From Halobacillus sp. A1 (lineage in GTDB: Bacteria > Bacillota > Bacilli > Bacillales > Halobacillaceae), in contig NZ_JAIZEN010000015.1 of NCBI RefSeq assembly GCF_024189295.1, positions 1 to 64,000 on the forward strand: a stretch of DNA of 64,000 nucleotides, written 5' to 3'. The position numbers were made by a program, and so were the translations under genes. Every line of letters starts with the position of its first letter. The first letter of the stretch is position 1. Positions 1 through 8,117 of the stretch are shown here, in pieces. The notes under the pieces were generated by a model. It made no database searches. It was not told the origin of the DNA and was given only the letters and a program-made list of their open reading frames with translations.

Positions 1-79
1 TCAACCTTCGTGAAAAAGGTTACGTTTGTGAAGATGTCCGATGTCTTATCCAGTTTTGAGGGTTCACCTCAATCAACGA

Positions 80-194
80 TGTAGTGGCGACAGCGAAGAG
101 GTCACACCTGTTCCCATGCCGAACACAGTAGTTAAGCTCTTCAGCGCCGATGGTAGTCGGGTTTACCCCCGTGAGAGTAGGACGCTGCTACGTC
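80..194 (+). rRNA. rrf: 5S ribosomal RNA
   Basis: The sequence matches the Bacillus 5S rRNA pattern throughout: the gtggcgacagcgaagaggtc start, the central ccgaacac and gttaagctcttcagcgcc segments, and the closing gagagtaggacgctgc that pairs with the 5' end. The preceding 80 bases resemble a 23S-5S spacer, so the 23S gene itself lies outside the window. The ends are estimated from the terminal stem and may be off by a few bases. Confidence 0.93.
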
Positions 195-228
195 GTTTCA
201 ATTAAATTTCATGGGGATTTGTAAAAAG

Positions 229-298
229 TTTTCCCACAATATCGCGGGGTAGAGCAAGACCGTAAAACTTCTTGCAAAGACATCCCTGTAGGTCTTGC
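229..298 (+). pseudogene. Broken duplicate of the tRNA-fMet 5' end
   Basis: Bases 229-255 (a tcccacaat leader followed by the first 14 bases of tRNA-fMet, cgcggggtagagca) recur at 379-405, where the intact gene follows. In this first copy the sequence then diverges into an unrelated inverted repeat, gcaagacc at 252-259 with ggtcttgc at 291-298. There is no anticodon arm or T arm, so it is not a tRNA gene. Confidence 0.75.
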
Positions 299-391
299 GA
301 CGAGCGTAAGCTTCAACGAATAAGCTTGCAACGTGAGGAGCAGTCTTACAAAAATTATAATGGGAACTTATAAAGAGTTTTCCCACAATAT

Positions 392-469
<78 letters not shown>

Positions 470-517
470 ATTATTTTTAAAGCTCAACTTGTGTTGAGTT
501 TAGTAGTGTTTTTAAAT

Positions 518-594
518 GGTCCGGTAGTTCAGTTGGTTAGAATGCCTGCCTGTCACGCAGGAGGTCGCGGGTTCGAGTCCCGTCCGGACCGCCA
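518..594 (+). tRNA. tRNA-Asp (GTC)
   Basis: A 77-nt tRNA with encoded CCA. The acceptor stem ggtccgg pairs with ccggacc, the anticodon GTC is at 552-554, and the T arm is gcgggttcgagtcccgt. It is the last gene of the rRNA-tRNA cluster, followed 18 bases later by a terminator. Confidence 0.97.
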
Positions 595-611
595 TTACAT
601 CTAATATTACA

Positions 612-650
612 GCCTTAGGGATTCTTTCCTAAGGCTTTTCTTTTGTCTTT
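612..650 (+). terminator. Rho-independent terminator of the rRNA-tRNA operon
   Basis: Perfect 8-bp stem gccttagg (612-619) with cctaaggc (628-635), followed by a T-rich run. Confidence 0.88.
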
Positions 651-674
651 TTTTATTTTCACGATATTACTTGG

Positions 675-707
675 TATAATGGTTTTATTGTGAAGAAACG
701 TACGTTT
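675..707 (+). promoter_or_regulatory. Extended -10 promoter and palindrome before thiL
   Basis: TGGTATAAT at 672-680 is an extended -10 element with no good -35. A perfect 12-bp palindrome, AAACGTACGTTT, lies at 696-707, just after the likely transcription start, and could be an operator. No regulator is identified. Confidence 0.5.
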
Positions 708-738
708 TCTTTAACGCAGGACGAGAGGGGTTTTAGCT

Positions 739-1707
739 ATGGACGAGTTTTCTTTTATCGATTCGATCCGGCCGTCCGCCTATTTACAACCTTCGCTGAT
801 TAAGGGAGTGAGTGATGATGCTGCCGTGTTCCGTCAGCCTTCTGAGGATATTGTGACGGCGGTCGATACGATGGTGGAGGATGTTCATTTTTCCAGAGAG
901 ACCATGCAGCCATACCATATAGGTTACCGTGCACTGGCTGCGAATCTAAGTGATTTAGCTGCGATGGGCAGTACGCCTGCCTTTTACTTAGTATCACTTG
1001 TCGTTCCAAACGATTGGACACAGGAAGAGCTGGGGGAAGTATATCGGGGCATGCGCACGCTTGCCAGCGACTACCATATGGATTTAATTGGGGGCGATAC
1101 GGTTTCTGGCAAGCAGCTTTGTGTCTCCATTACGGTTTTTGGCTACGTGCTAAAAGATAAAGCGCGCTACCGAAGTGCCGCTCAATCAGGAGATATCGTC
1201 TTTGCGACGGGTACATTAGGTGACGCCCGCGCGGGACTTGAATGTATACTTAATGGGGTGAATGACCCATATTTAATACAAAGGCATCGTACGCCTTATC
1301 CGCGTGTTCATTTTGCCAAACGATTATCGTCCCTCTCTCGTGTTGCGTTAAATGATGTAAGTGATGGGATTGCGAATGAAGCAAATGAGATTGCTGAAGC
1401 TTCAAAGGTTGAGCTTCATTTAAACTTTGAGCAAATCCCTTACTCTTCTCAAATTTCTGAGTTATTCCCTTCTCGTTATAAAGACTGGGTGCTTTCTGGA
1501 GGAGAGGATTTTGAGTTAATAGGAACGGTCAGTGAAAAGGAATGGCCCCACATCGTCGAGGCTGCGAAGCAAGATAATACGCCAGTCGTTGAAATTGGCA
1601 GAGTGAAAGAAAGCAGTCAAAATGGTGCGGTCTACCTTTATAAGGAAGGAAAACGCTCTATTCTAAATAAATCGGGGTATACCCATTTGCAAGAGGAACG
1701 TGATTAG
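739..1707 (+). CDS. thiL: Thiamine-monophosphate kinase ThiL
   Basis: A cytosolic ATP-dependent kinase that phosphorylates thiamine monophosphate to thiamine pyrophosphate, the last step of the pathway. The 322-aa length is normal for the family. The N-terminal metal/ATP-binding motif KGVSDDAAVF is near residues 22-31, DTMVEDVHF near 43-51 and GGDTVSG near 118-124, followed by an AIRS-type C-terminal domain ending in a typical SGGEDFELI segment. RBS agagggg precedes the ATG. The gene starts the operon that continues with tsaE, tsaB, rimI and tsaD, the same order as ydiA-ydiE in Bacillus subtilis. Its stop lies just before the tsaE start, which suggests translational coupling. Confidence 0.95.
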   Translation: MDEFSFIDSIRPSAYLQPSLIKGVSDDAAVFRQPSEDIVTAVDTMVEDVHFSRETMQPYHIGYRALAANLSDLAAMGSTPAFYLVSLVVPNDWTQEELGEVYRGMRTLASDYHMDLIGGDTVSGKQLCVSITVFGYVLKDKARYRSAAQSGDIVFATGTLGDARAGLECILNGVNDPYLIQRHRTPYPRVHFAKRLSSLSRVALNDVSDGIANEANEIAEASKVELHLNFEQIPYSSQISELFPSRYKDWVLSGGEDFELIGTVSEKEWPHIVEAAKQDNTPVVEIGRVKESSQNGAVYLYKEGKRSILNKSGYTHLQEERD

Positions 1708-1708
1708 A

Positions 1709-2164
1709 ATGACGACAATAACATGGACAACGCATTCAGAAGAGGATACAAAGCAGTTTGCGGAGAAGCTTGGAGGCTTGCTGCAAGCTGGCGATGTGCT
1801 GACGCTTGAGGGCGATTTAGGTGCAGGGAAAACGACCTTTACGAAAGGCCTGGCAAAAGGGCTTGGAGTTAAACGAACGGTGAATAGTCCAACATTTACG
1901 ATTATAAAAGAGTATATGGGACGGCTTCCTTTCTATCATATGGATGTGTATCGACTAGAGGATAGTGATGAGGATTTAGGGTTTGAAGAATTTTTTAATG
2001 GAGAAGGTGTGACTGTAGTGGAGTGGTCACAGTTCATTGAAGATTACTTGCCTGAGGAGCGTTTAGAATTAACGATTGAGTATGTGGACGATACGTCACG
2101 AACAATCTCTATTACTGCTCGTTCCAATCATTTTGAACAAGTGTGTAAGGAGATGAGTACATGA
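1709..2164 (+). CDS. tsaE: tRNA t6A biosynthesis ATPase TsaE
   Basis: A small ATPase that works with TsaB and TsaD in making N6-threonylcarbamoyladenosine at position 37 of ANN-decoding tRNAs. The P-loop GDLGAGKTT is at residues 35-43, followed by the family segment VNSPTFTIIKEY and the YRLED region. 151 aa is normal. I chose ATG at 1709 because gagg at 1693-1696 is well spaced from it; an in-frame GTG at 1700 overlaps thiL and sits too close to that site. The stop overlaps the tsaB start by 4 bases (ATGA). Confidence 0.93.
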   Translation: MTTITWTTHSEEDTKQFAEKLGGLLQAGDVLTLEGDLGAGKTTFTKGLAKGLGVKRTVNSPTFTIIKEYMGRLPFYHMDVYRLEDSDEDLGFEEFFNGEGVTVVEWSQFIEDYLPEERLELTIEYVDDTSRTISITARSNHFEQVCKEMST

Positions 2165-2847
2165 ATGTGCTGGCGATGGATACGTCAAATGATGTGTTAG
2201 GTCTCTCCATAGTTAAAAACGGAATAGTGGCAGGCGAACTCATGACTAACGTGAAAAAAAATCATTCCATTCGTTTGATGCCTGCGATTGATCAATTGAT
2301 GCGTGACACACAAACGAAGCCTGAAGAACTGGATCGAATAGCAGTAGCTCACGGACCAGGCTCTTACACAGGGGTGCGGATTGGCTTAACGACAGCGAAA
2401 ACGATGGCATGGTCGTTAGGCATTCCAGTAGTCGGAATCTCGAGCCTTAAGGCCTTGGCCAGCCAGGGTCGCCTTTATGAAGGATATATCTGTCCTTTTT
2501 TTGATGCGAGAAGAGGTCTTGTTTATACGGGCTTGTATGATACGAAGCTAAATCTCATCAAAGAAGAGGCGAACCTTCTAATGTCAGATTGGCTGGCGTC
2601 ATTAAAAGATCTCAACGCACCGATACTGTTCTTAAGTCAGGACACAGCGTTACACAAAGATATGATCGAAGAATACTTAGGAGATCAAGCTGTCATTGCT
2701 GATGCAGGCTATCATTACCCGAGCCCCTCCTATCTGGCGCTTGCGGCAATGGAGAAAGAGCCGGCTCCTCTTCATGAGCTTGTACCGAATTATTTGCGTA
2801 TTCCTGAAGCAGAAGCAAAGTGGCTGGCTCAGCAGGAGAAACGGTAA
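2161..2847 (+). CDS. tsaB: tRNA t6A biosynthesis protein TsaB
   Basis: A 228-aa ASKHA-fold paralogue of TsaD that forms the scaffold heterodimer of the bacterial t6A complex. It begins MNVLAMDTSNDVLGLS, the usual TsaB start, and carries the AHGPGSYTGVRIGL segment near residues 60-73. It overlaps tsaE by 4 bases and its stop codon abuts the rimI ATG, so the genes are likely cotranscribed and translationally coupled. Confidence 0.94.
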   Translation: MNVLAMDTSNDVLGLSIVKNGIVAGELMTNVKKNHSIRLMPAIDQLMRDTQTKPEELDRIAVAHGPGSYTGVRIGLTTAKTMAWSLGIPVVGISSLKALASQGRLYEGYICPFFDARRGLVYTGLYDTKLNLIKEEANLLMSDWLASLKDLNAPILFLSQDTALHKDMIEEYLGDQAVIADAGYHYPSPSYLALAAMEKEPAPLHELVPNYLRIPEAEAKWLAQQEKR

Positions 2848-3294
2848 ATGGTACAGGTGAGAGAAATGAAAGAAAAGGATCTTGCTCAAGTAATGATAGT
2901 AGAACACGCTTCCTTTCCCGTACCCTGGACAGAAGAAACGTTCAGGAATGAAGTGAACGGCGAGAATCCTTATGCGCACTATTATGTCATTGAAGATCAA
3001 GGGGAAGTTTTCGGATATTGCGGCGTCTGGCTGATTATTGATGAAGCGCACGTAACCAATATTGCAATCCATCCAGATCACCGCGGGAAAAAGTACGGCG
3101 AGCAGCTGTTCCGCTATTCTTTTGAACAGGTCATTGAGATGGGCGCCATTCAGCTTAGCCTGGAGGTACGGGTCTCCAATATGGCAGCGCAGCATTTATA
3201 TCGTAAATTCGGACTTGTGCCTGGCGGTATAAGGAAAAATTACTATACTGACAATGGAGAAGACGCATTAGTCATGTGGGTGGGGTTAAAATGA
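2848..3294 (+). CDS. rimI: Ribosomal protein bS18-alanine N-acetyltransferase RimI
   Basis: A GNAT-fold N-alpha-acetyltransferase. The 148-aa product has the acetyl-CoA binding loop [14 protein letters not shown] near residues 72-85 and the downstream [15 protein letters not shown] segment typical of RimI. Fusion or neighbourhood with tsaB and tsaD is conserved in Firmicutes, which supports RimI over a generic GNAT enzyme. It starts directly after the tsaB stop and overlaps the tsaD start region by 4 bases. Confidence 0.92.
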   Translation: MVQVREMKEKDLAQVMIVEHASFPVPWTEETFRNEVNGENPYAHYYVIEDQGEVFGYCGVWLIIDEAHVTNIAIHPDHRGKKYGEQLFRYSFEQVIEMGAIQLSLEVRVSNMAAQHLYRKFGLVPGGIRKNYYTDNGEDALVMWVGLK

Positions 3295-4322
3295 GTAAAG
3301 ATCAATATGTTTTAGCGATTGAAACGAGCTGTGATGAAACAGCCGTGGCTATTGTAAAAAATGAACGCGAGCTCGTAACGAATGTGGTGGCTTCTCAAAT
3401 AGAAAGCCATAAGCGGTTTGGGGGAGTTGTTCCGGAAATTGCTTCTCGTCACCATATCGAACAGATTACGCTGACGCTGGAAGAGGCGCTTACGCAGGCA
3501 GAAATGACGATCGATGATATTGAAGCCATTGCTGTAACAGAAGGCCCTGGGCTTGTCGGAGCATTACTTGTAGGGGTTAATGCTGCAAAAGCACTGGCGT
3601 TCGCCAAGCAGAAGCCGCTAGTCGGCGTGCATCATATCGCTGGTCATATTTACGCCAATCGGTTAGAAAAAGAATTCGAATTTCCACTGCTTTCTCTCGT
3701 AGTTTCCGGGGGCCATACAGAGCTTATTTTAATGGACGAGCATGGAAGCTTTGAAGTGATCGGAGAAACGCGTGACGATGCCGCAGGTGAAGCGTACGAC
3801 AAAGTAGCACGTACGTTAAAGCTTCCTTATCCAGGTGGACCGCACATCGATAAGCTTGCTCAGGAGGGAGAAGTCTCGATTGATTTTCCGAGAGCATGGC
3901 TTGAGGATGGCTCCTATGATTTCAGCTTCAGTGGTTTAAAGTCAGCAGTTATCAACAAGCTGCACAATGCGAAACAGAAAAATGAAGAAATTCCTCCACA
4001 AGATGTGGCCGCAAGTTTTCAAGATAGTGTAGTGGACGTGTTATCCACAAAAACATACAAGGCTGCCAAAGAATATGGAGTGAAGCAAGTCATTGTGGCT
4101 GGTGGAGTTGCCGCAAATAAAGGATTACGCTCGGCATTAAAGGATAAGTTTAAAGAAGAGGATTGTGAATTACTGATACCACCACTGCACTTATGCACAG
4201 ATAACGCAGCGATGATTGCCGCAGCAGGCGCTGTAGCTTATCAACAAGGACACCGCTCGGGTTATGATTTGAACGCAAACCCTGGCTTAGACTTGGAAAT
4301 GTACGGTAAAAGAGGCTCCTAA
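3291..4322 (+). CDS. tsaD: tRNA N6-adenosine threonylcarbamoyltransferase TsaD
   Basis: Catalytic subunit that transfers the threonylcarbamoyl group to A37 of tRNA. 343 aa, normal length. The metal-binding HHIAGH is near residues 109-114, with ASKHA motifs [11 protein letters not shown] and [11 protein letters not shown]. The ATG at 3291 follows gggtggggtt; an in-frame GTG at 3276 lies inside rimI and has no spacing for a ribosome site. A terminator follows the stop. The 3' part of the gene also carries two DnaA boxes, described separately. Confidence 0.95.
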   Translation: MSKDQYVLAIETSCDETAVAIVKNERELVTNVVASQIESHKRFGGVVPEIASRHHIEQITLTLEEALTQAEMTIDDIEAIAVTEGPGLVGALLVGVNAAKALAFAKQKPLVGVHHIAGHIYANRLEKEFEFPLLSLVVSGGHTELILMDEHGSFEVIGETRDDAAGEAYDKVARTLKLPYPGGPHIDKLAQEGEVSIDFPRAWLEDGSYDFSFSGLKSAVINKLHNAKQKNEEIPPQDVAASFQDSVVDVLSTKTYKAAKEYGVKQVIVAGGVAANKGLRSALKDKFKEEDCELLIPPLHLCTDNAAMIAAAGAVAYQQGHRSGYDLNANPGLDLEMYGKRGS

Positions 4323-4350
4323 ACTCCCTTAATAAGGGAGTTTTTTTAAT
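4321..4350 (+). terminator. Terminator after tsaD
   Basis: Perfect 10-bp stem AAACTCCCTT (4321-4330) with AAGGGAGTTT (4334-4343), followed by seven T residues. It closes the thiL-tsaD operon. Confidence 0.92.
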
Positions 4351-4397
4351 GAGGGAGTGGCTTAAAGTACAGCTGAAGAATGAGGAGACTTTAAAAG

Positions 4398-4571
4398 TTA
4401 TACACATTTGTATATTTATGCAGTGGATAAAATAATTATAGTATTGAAATTAAAGGAGAGAAAACGCTCCCACAATTTGTGGATAAGTTGATAACTGATT
4501 GTGGATAATGTGGATTAAAATGTTGAAAACCGATAAAATCCATACACAACTGTTGAAAAGTATGTGGATAA
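4398..4571. promoter_or_regulatory. DnaA-box cluster between tsaD and the TetR gene
   Basis: Four exact matches to TTATNCACA: TTATACACA at 4398-4406 on the plus strand, and TGTGGATAA at 4478-4486, 4500-4508 and 4563-4571 on the minus strand. Near matches lie at 4422-4430 and 4509-4517. Two more exact boxes lie inside tsaD, at 4041-4049 (TTATCCACA) and 4191-4199 (TTATGCACA). The intergenic stretch 4351-4681 is AT-rich and holds no gene. Such density suggests a non-oriC DnaA-binding locus. Confidence 0.8.
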
Positions 4572-4681
4572 GGTCGTTTTATGCATTCACCTCTATACAT
4601 AGGGCGTTTCGATTAAATTGAAAAACCCCCGAACTACTGATAACATTATGGGAAAACGTACTTAGTAAATGAGGGAAGAGA

Positions 4682-5227
4682 ATGCCTAGAGAATCGAAAC
4701 GGCATAAAATTTTAGAAGCCGCTGCGTTAATCGTTAAAGAGCGGGGAAGTGATGCTTTAACGTTAGATGCTGTCGCTAAAAGAGCAGAGGTCAGCAAAGG
4801 TGGACTCTTGTATCACTTTTCCACAAAAGAAGCTCTTGTGCAGGGGCTTGTGCAGCATATGAATGAAATCTACCGTGACAATGTGGAAGAGCTTGTGGAA
4901 AAAGATACAGAAGAGATGGGCAAATGGGCCAGATCATTTATTAACGTCATGCATGCGAAAAGCTTGGAAAACGAAACGATCAGTGCCGGAATGTTAGCAG
5001 CCCAGGGGATGAATCCTAAATTGCTTAAGCCGTTGCAGGATACATATGCAGATTGGCAGAATCATATCGAGCATGACGGAATCGACCAAGTAGATGCCAC
5101 CATCATGCGTCTGGCGGTTGATGGTTTATGGTTATCAGAAATCTTTGGCCTTGGCCCTTTGAACCCTAGTCTTAGAAAAAAGGTACTAGAGCGGTTATCG
5201 GAACAAACGCATCCAACCGACGACTAG
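4682..5227 (+). CDS. TetR-family transcriptional regulator
   Basis: A 181-aa one-component regulator with an N-terminal TetR DNA-binding domain: the helix-turn-helix runs through residues 26-46 (LTLDAVAKRAEVSKGGLLYHF). The C-terminal ligand domain is helical and of the TetR_C type found in YxaF/AcrR-like proteins. RBS gagggaagag precedes the ATG. It is a single gene with its own terminator; no divergent transporter is adjacent, so the target is unknown. Confidence 0.87.
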   Translation: MPRESKRHKILEAAALIVKERGSDALTLDAVAKRAEVSKGGLLYHFSTKEALVQGLVQHMNEIYRDNVEELVEKDTEEMGKWARSFINVMHAKSLENETISAGMLAAQGMNPKLLKPLQDTYADWQNHIEHDGIDQVDATIMRLAVDGLWLSEIFGLGPLNPSLRKKVLERLSEQTHPTDD

Positions 5228-5244
5228 CAAATTATATGAAAAAA

Positions 5245-5280
5245 ATCACCAGTTCCATCGGGCCTGGTGATTTTTTTATT
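5245..5280 (+). terminator. Terminator after the TetR gene
   Basis: 7-bp stem atcacca (5245-5251) with tggtgat (5265-5271), followed by a run of T. Confidence 0.88.
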
Positions 5281-5371
5281 TATAGGAAGCTGGTTTAAAT
5301 GATAAGAAGAGTAAAGCGGCGCTCTTCAGGGTATATATTTTCCAAACCTTTAAAAAGGAGAGTGACGATCC

Positions 5372-5542
5372 ATGGCAGATCATAATGGAATAGATGATAA
5401 ATTGAAAGGCCAAACCAATAAAGCTAAAGGGGAAGTGAAAGAGCAGACAGGCAAAGTTAAAGATGACCCTGAGATGCAGACGAAAGGAAAAAAAGATAAA
5501 ACAAAAGGAAAAGCCCAAAAAGGGATAGGGAAATTAAAATAA
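5372..5542 (+). CDS. CsbD-family stress protein
   Basis: A 56-aa, very hydrophilic, lysine-rich protein starting MADHNGIDDKLKG and containing the KGEVKEQTGKVKDD segment that is diagnostic of the CsbD family (small general-stress proteins of unknown biochemical role). RBS aaaaaggagag is well spaced from the ATG, and a strong terminator follows 14 bases after the stop. In Bacillus subtilis csbD is under SigB; I looked for a matching promoter here and could not support one. Confidence 0.9.
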   Translation: MADHNGIDDKLKGQTNKAKGEVKEQTGKVKDDPEMQTKGKKDKTKGKAQKGIGKLK

Positions 5543-5555
5543 AAATATAATGATA

Positions 5556-5595
5556 ATCCCCCTCTAAATGAAAGTTTGGAGGGGGATTTTTTGTT
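5556..5595 (+). terminator. Terminator after the CsbD gene
   Basis: Stem atccccctc (from 5556) with gagggggat (from about 5579), followed by TTTTTT. Confidence 0.9.
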
Positions 5596-5661
5596 TTTAA
5601 AGAAACACATGCAGATCAATAGCTGCCGAATAACTAAAAATAAGAACCGCTGGATTGGAAT

Positions 5662-5680
5662 ACCCTATAGGTTATAGGGA
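5662..5680. promoter_or_regulatory. Small inverted repeat upstream of the PBP4 gene
   Basis: ccctata and tataggg flank a three-base centre about 90 bases before the PBP4-type gene. It has no T run, so it is a possible operator rather than a terminator. Function is not established. Confidence 0.3.
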
Positions 5681-5771
5681 TATTTATATATCCTTACATA
5701 TAATTGTTAAAATTTTCTAAGTTGATTGCTGAAGTTAAGGAAACTAAAACTTTAAAGGAGGAAGATACATA

Positions 5772-7265
5772 ATGAAGGATACAATCAAAAGTAAACAAAT
5801 GGCTTTCCTGATCCTTGCCGTGTTCTTAACGTTGACTCTTACTCAGGCGATGGAGGGTGCTCAAGTAAAAGCAACATCCGAGGATTCTTCTTTAGAACAT
5901 CAAATCGATGAAATTTTAAATGATCAAAGATTAGACGGGGCACTAGCTGGTGTCAGCGTGCGATCAGCTGAAACGGGAACGCTCATTTATGACAATGTCG
6001 GGGATGTACGATTAAAACCAGCCTCTAACATGAAGCTTTTTACCGGAGCTGCCGCGCTTGAAACCCTTGGTCCCGATTACACATTTACGACCTCGGTCTT
6101 AACCGACGGCAGCATCAAGGGGAAAAAGCTGCATGGCGACCTGTATTTAAAAGGGGAAGGTGACCCGACGTTAATGGAAGAGGATCTTGAAGCATTCGCC
6201 AGAGCTGTGAAAAAGGCTGGTATACGGGAAGTAAAAGGCGATCTGCTAGCTGACGATAGTCGGTATGACGATGTTCGATTATCCGAGGATATCTCATGGA
6301 ATGATGAATCTAACTACACAGCAGCTCCGATCTCAGCACTAACTCTATCTCCGAATGAAGATTACGATGCGGGCACGGTGATCGTCGATGCTTACCCAGC
6401 AGGCGCAGAAGGCGGCGAGGCAGAAGTACGAGTCATTCCTGATAATGGCTACGTTGAGATTGTGAATAAAACGGAAACGGTGGCTTCCGATCAGCCAAAG
6501 GAAATTTCCATTGAGCGAACGCATGGCACGAATCAAATCGTTGTCGAAGGAGAAATCCCGCTTGAAGGTACCCGCTCGCGTTCCTGGATAGCTGTATCAG
6601 ATCCTGCCGGTCTTGCTTTAGACGTATTTCATAAAGCATTAGTCAATGAGGGAATCAAAGTAACAGGAGATAAAAGGGAAGATGGAAAAATTTCAGAAGC
6701 AGCGGATTCACTTGTTTCAAAAGAATCCATGCCGCTGGAAGAGCTGTTTGTACCTTTTATGAAGCTGAGTAATAATGGGCACGCGGAGGTTTTAATTAAA
6801 GAAATGGGTAAGGTGGTTCACGATGAAGGAAGCTGGGATAAGGGACTTGAAGTGGTAGAAAATTTTCTTCACGATAACGACGTCAATGCTGATACGATGA
6901 GGCTGCGCGACGGATCCGGTATGTCTCACGTTAACATGATTCCCGCAAATGAAATATCCCGCCTTCTTTATCAAGTGCAAGACAAAGAATGGTTCCCGGC
7001 TTACTTAAACTCACTTCCTGCCGCTGGTAACAGTGATCGCTTCATCGGGGGCACACTTAGAAACCGAATGAATCATACAGCTGCTGAAGCTAATGTTCAG
7101 GCTAAAACAGGGTCGCTGACCGGCGTCAATTCTTTGTCTGGTTATGTGACAACAGAGGAAGGGGAAGAGCTGATCTTCTCGATTGTTTTAAACCACTATA
7201 TCGGCGGTGTACAGTCTATTGTTGATGAAATAGCTGTGACCCTGGCAGAGTATAATACCGAGTAA
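5772..7265 (+). CDS. D-alanyl-D-alanine carboxypeptidase/endopeptidase (PBP4, peptidase S13)
   Basis: An exported low-molecular-weight penicillin-binding protein that trims or cleaves peptidoglycan stem peptides. 497 aa, close to Bacillus DacC (PBP4a). A signal peptide occupies about residues 1-34. The three active-site motifs are present: SNMK at 85-88 (SxxK), SNN near 331 (SxN) and KTG near 444. The large insert between SxxK and SxN is typical of class C PBPs. RBS aaaggagga is strong. It is a single gene with its own terminator. Confidence 0.93.
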   Translation: MKDTIKSKQMAFLILAVFLTLTLTQAMEGAQVKATSEDSSLEHQIDEILNDQRLDGALAGVSVRSAETGTLIYDNVGDVRLKPASNMKLFTGAAALETLGPDYTFTTSVLTDGSIKGKKLHGDLYLKGEGDPTLMEEDLEAFARAVKKAGIREVKGDLLADDSRYDDVRLSEDISWNDESNYTAAPISALTLSPNEDYDAGTVIVDAYPAGAEGGEAEVRVIPDNGYVEIVNKTETVASDQPKEISIERTHGTNQIVVEGEIPLEGTRSRSWIAVSDPAGLALDVFHKALVNEGIKVTGDKREDGKISEAADSLVSKESMPLEELFVPFMKLSNNGHAEVLIKEMGKVVHDEGSWDKGLEVVENFLHDNDVNADTMRLRDGSGMSHVNMIPANEISRLLYQVQDKEWFPAYLNSLPAAGNSDRFIGGTLRNRMNHTAAEANVQAKTGSLTGVNSLSGYVTTEEGEELIFSIVLNHYIGGVQSIVDEIAVTLAEYNTE

Positions 7266-7269
7266 ATAA

Positions 7270-7308
7270 AAAGGCGCCGGCTCCTCCATGGAACTGGTGC
7301 CTTTGTTT
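7270..7308. terminator. Shared terminator between PBP4 and CMD genes
   Basis: Stem AAAGGCGCC (7270-7278) with GGTGCCTTT (7296-7304), one wobble pair, with A-rich sequence on the left and T-rich on the right. It can serve both convergent genes. Confidence 0.75.
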
Positions 7309-7711
7309 ACGTTTTCGCAGCTTCCATCGATCTCTCTTGAAAAACATGTTGTGCCTGCTTCACAGCATTGATGACGGTCGGAAAACCGACATATGGAATC
7401 AGCTGAATCATCGCTTCTACGATTTCTTCTTCCGTTAAACCAGCGTTAAGAGCCGTGTTAATGTGTAACTCAAGCTGCGGGAGACTCCCGGATCCCTGAG
7501 TTACAAGGCTTGAAAGGACGGCCAGGGCACGATTTTTTTTGCTTAAATTGTTTCGACTGTAAATATCTCCATAGGCAAATTCGATAATGTATTTACCGAT
7601 ATCCGGAGCAATGTCGTTTAATCCTTTCATCAGTTCAAAATGATTGGTTCCTTTTTCTTCATTGGTGTATTCCTTTAACATTTCTAGTCCTTTTTCGTAG
7701 CGTGTTGTCAT
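7307..7711 (-). CDS. Carboxymuconolactone decarboxylase (CMD/AhpD-like) family protein
   Basis: A 134-aa helical CMD-fold protein; the C-terminal region LTEEEIVEAMIQLIPYVG matches gamma-carboxymuconolactone decarboxylase-like proteins. No CxxC motif is visible, so a peroxidase role of the AhpD kind is unlikely, and the substrate is unknown. I place the start at 7711 because aaaggagtagacacc precedes that ATG; an upstream in-frame ATG at 7741 lacks a ribosome site. It is convergent with the PBP4 gene and transcribed alone. Confidence 0.85.
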   Translation of the reverse strand: MTTRYEKGLEMLKEYTNEEKGTNHFELMKGLNDIAPDIGKYIIEFAYGDIYSRNNLSKKNRALAVLSSLVTQGSGSLPQLELHINTALNAGLTEEEIVEAMIQLIPYVGFPTVINAVKQAQHVFQERSMEAAKT

Positions 7712-7741
7712 GGTGTCTACTCCTTTCTTGTCAGAATGCAT

Positions 7742-8117
7742 TTATTTATTTTCTGCTGATTCTACAGTCGATCTTCAATATATTATTTAAACTAAATAAG
7801 TATTTCAAAGTATACAATCTGGACGGTTATCTTTCAAGGTCAGCACAACGAAATAAATCAGAGCATATGTAACTATAGAGAAGCTTGTCTTTTCTAATAG
7901 TGTTTTAATGCTGGTTTTGTTATGTATTTGCTCTTTAATTACATAATATATGGTTTTTACAGAAGCAGACGTCCGCAAAAACAAGTTTTTGTTCGGCTAT
8001 GCTAAAGAAAAAGGATAGGTGATTTTAAGTAAGGAGTTGAAAATAAACAGTCCAGATGGTACACTTTATAACATTGATCAAACAAAACTAATTAGAATTC
8101 AAAGGAGGATCTTTTGA
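7742..8117. promoter_or_regulatory. Intergenic control region before the carnitine operon
   Basis: No gene is seen in these 376 bases. TTATTTA (7783-7789) and TAAATAA (7793-7799) form a perfect 7-bp inverted repeat with a three-base centre, a possible operator. The strong RBS aaaggaggatc at 8100-8110 serves the next gene. Confidence 0.4.

Noticed and set aside
5293-5334. Possible SigB promoter for the CsbD gene (GTTTAA at 5293-5298 and GGGTAT at 5329-5334)
   Set aside because: The two boxes are 30 bases apart; SigB promoters need about 12-15, and no better -35 lies at the right distance.
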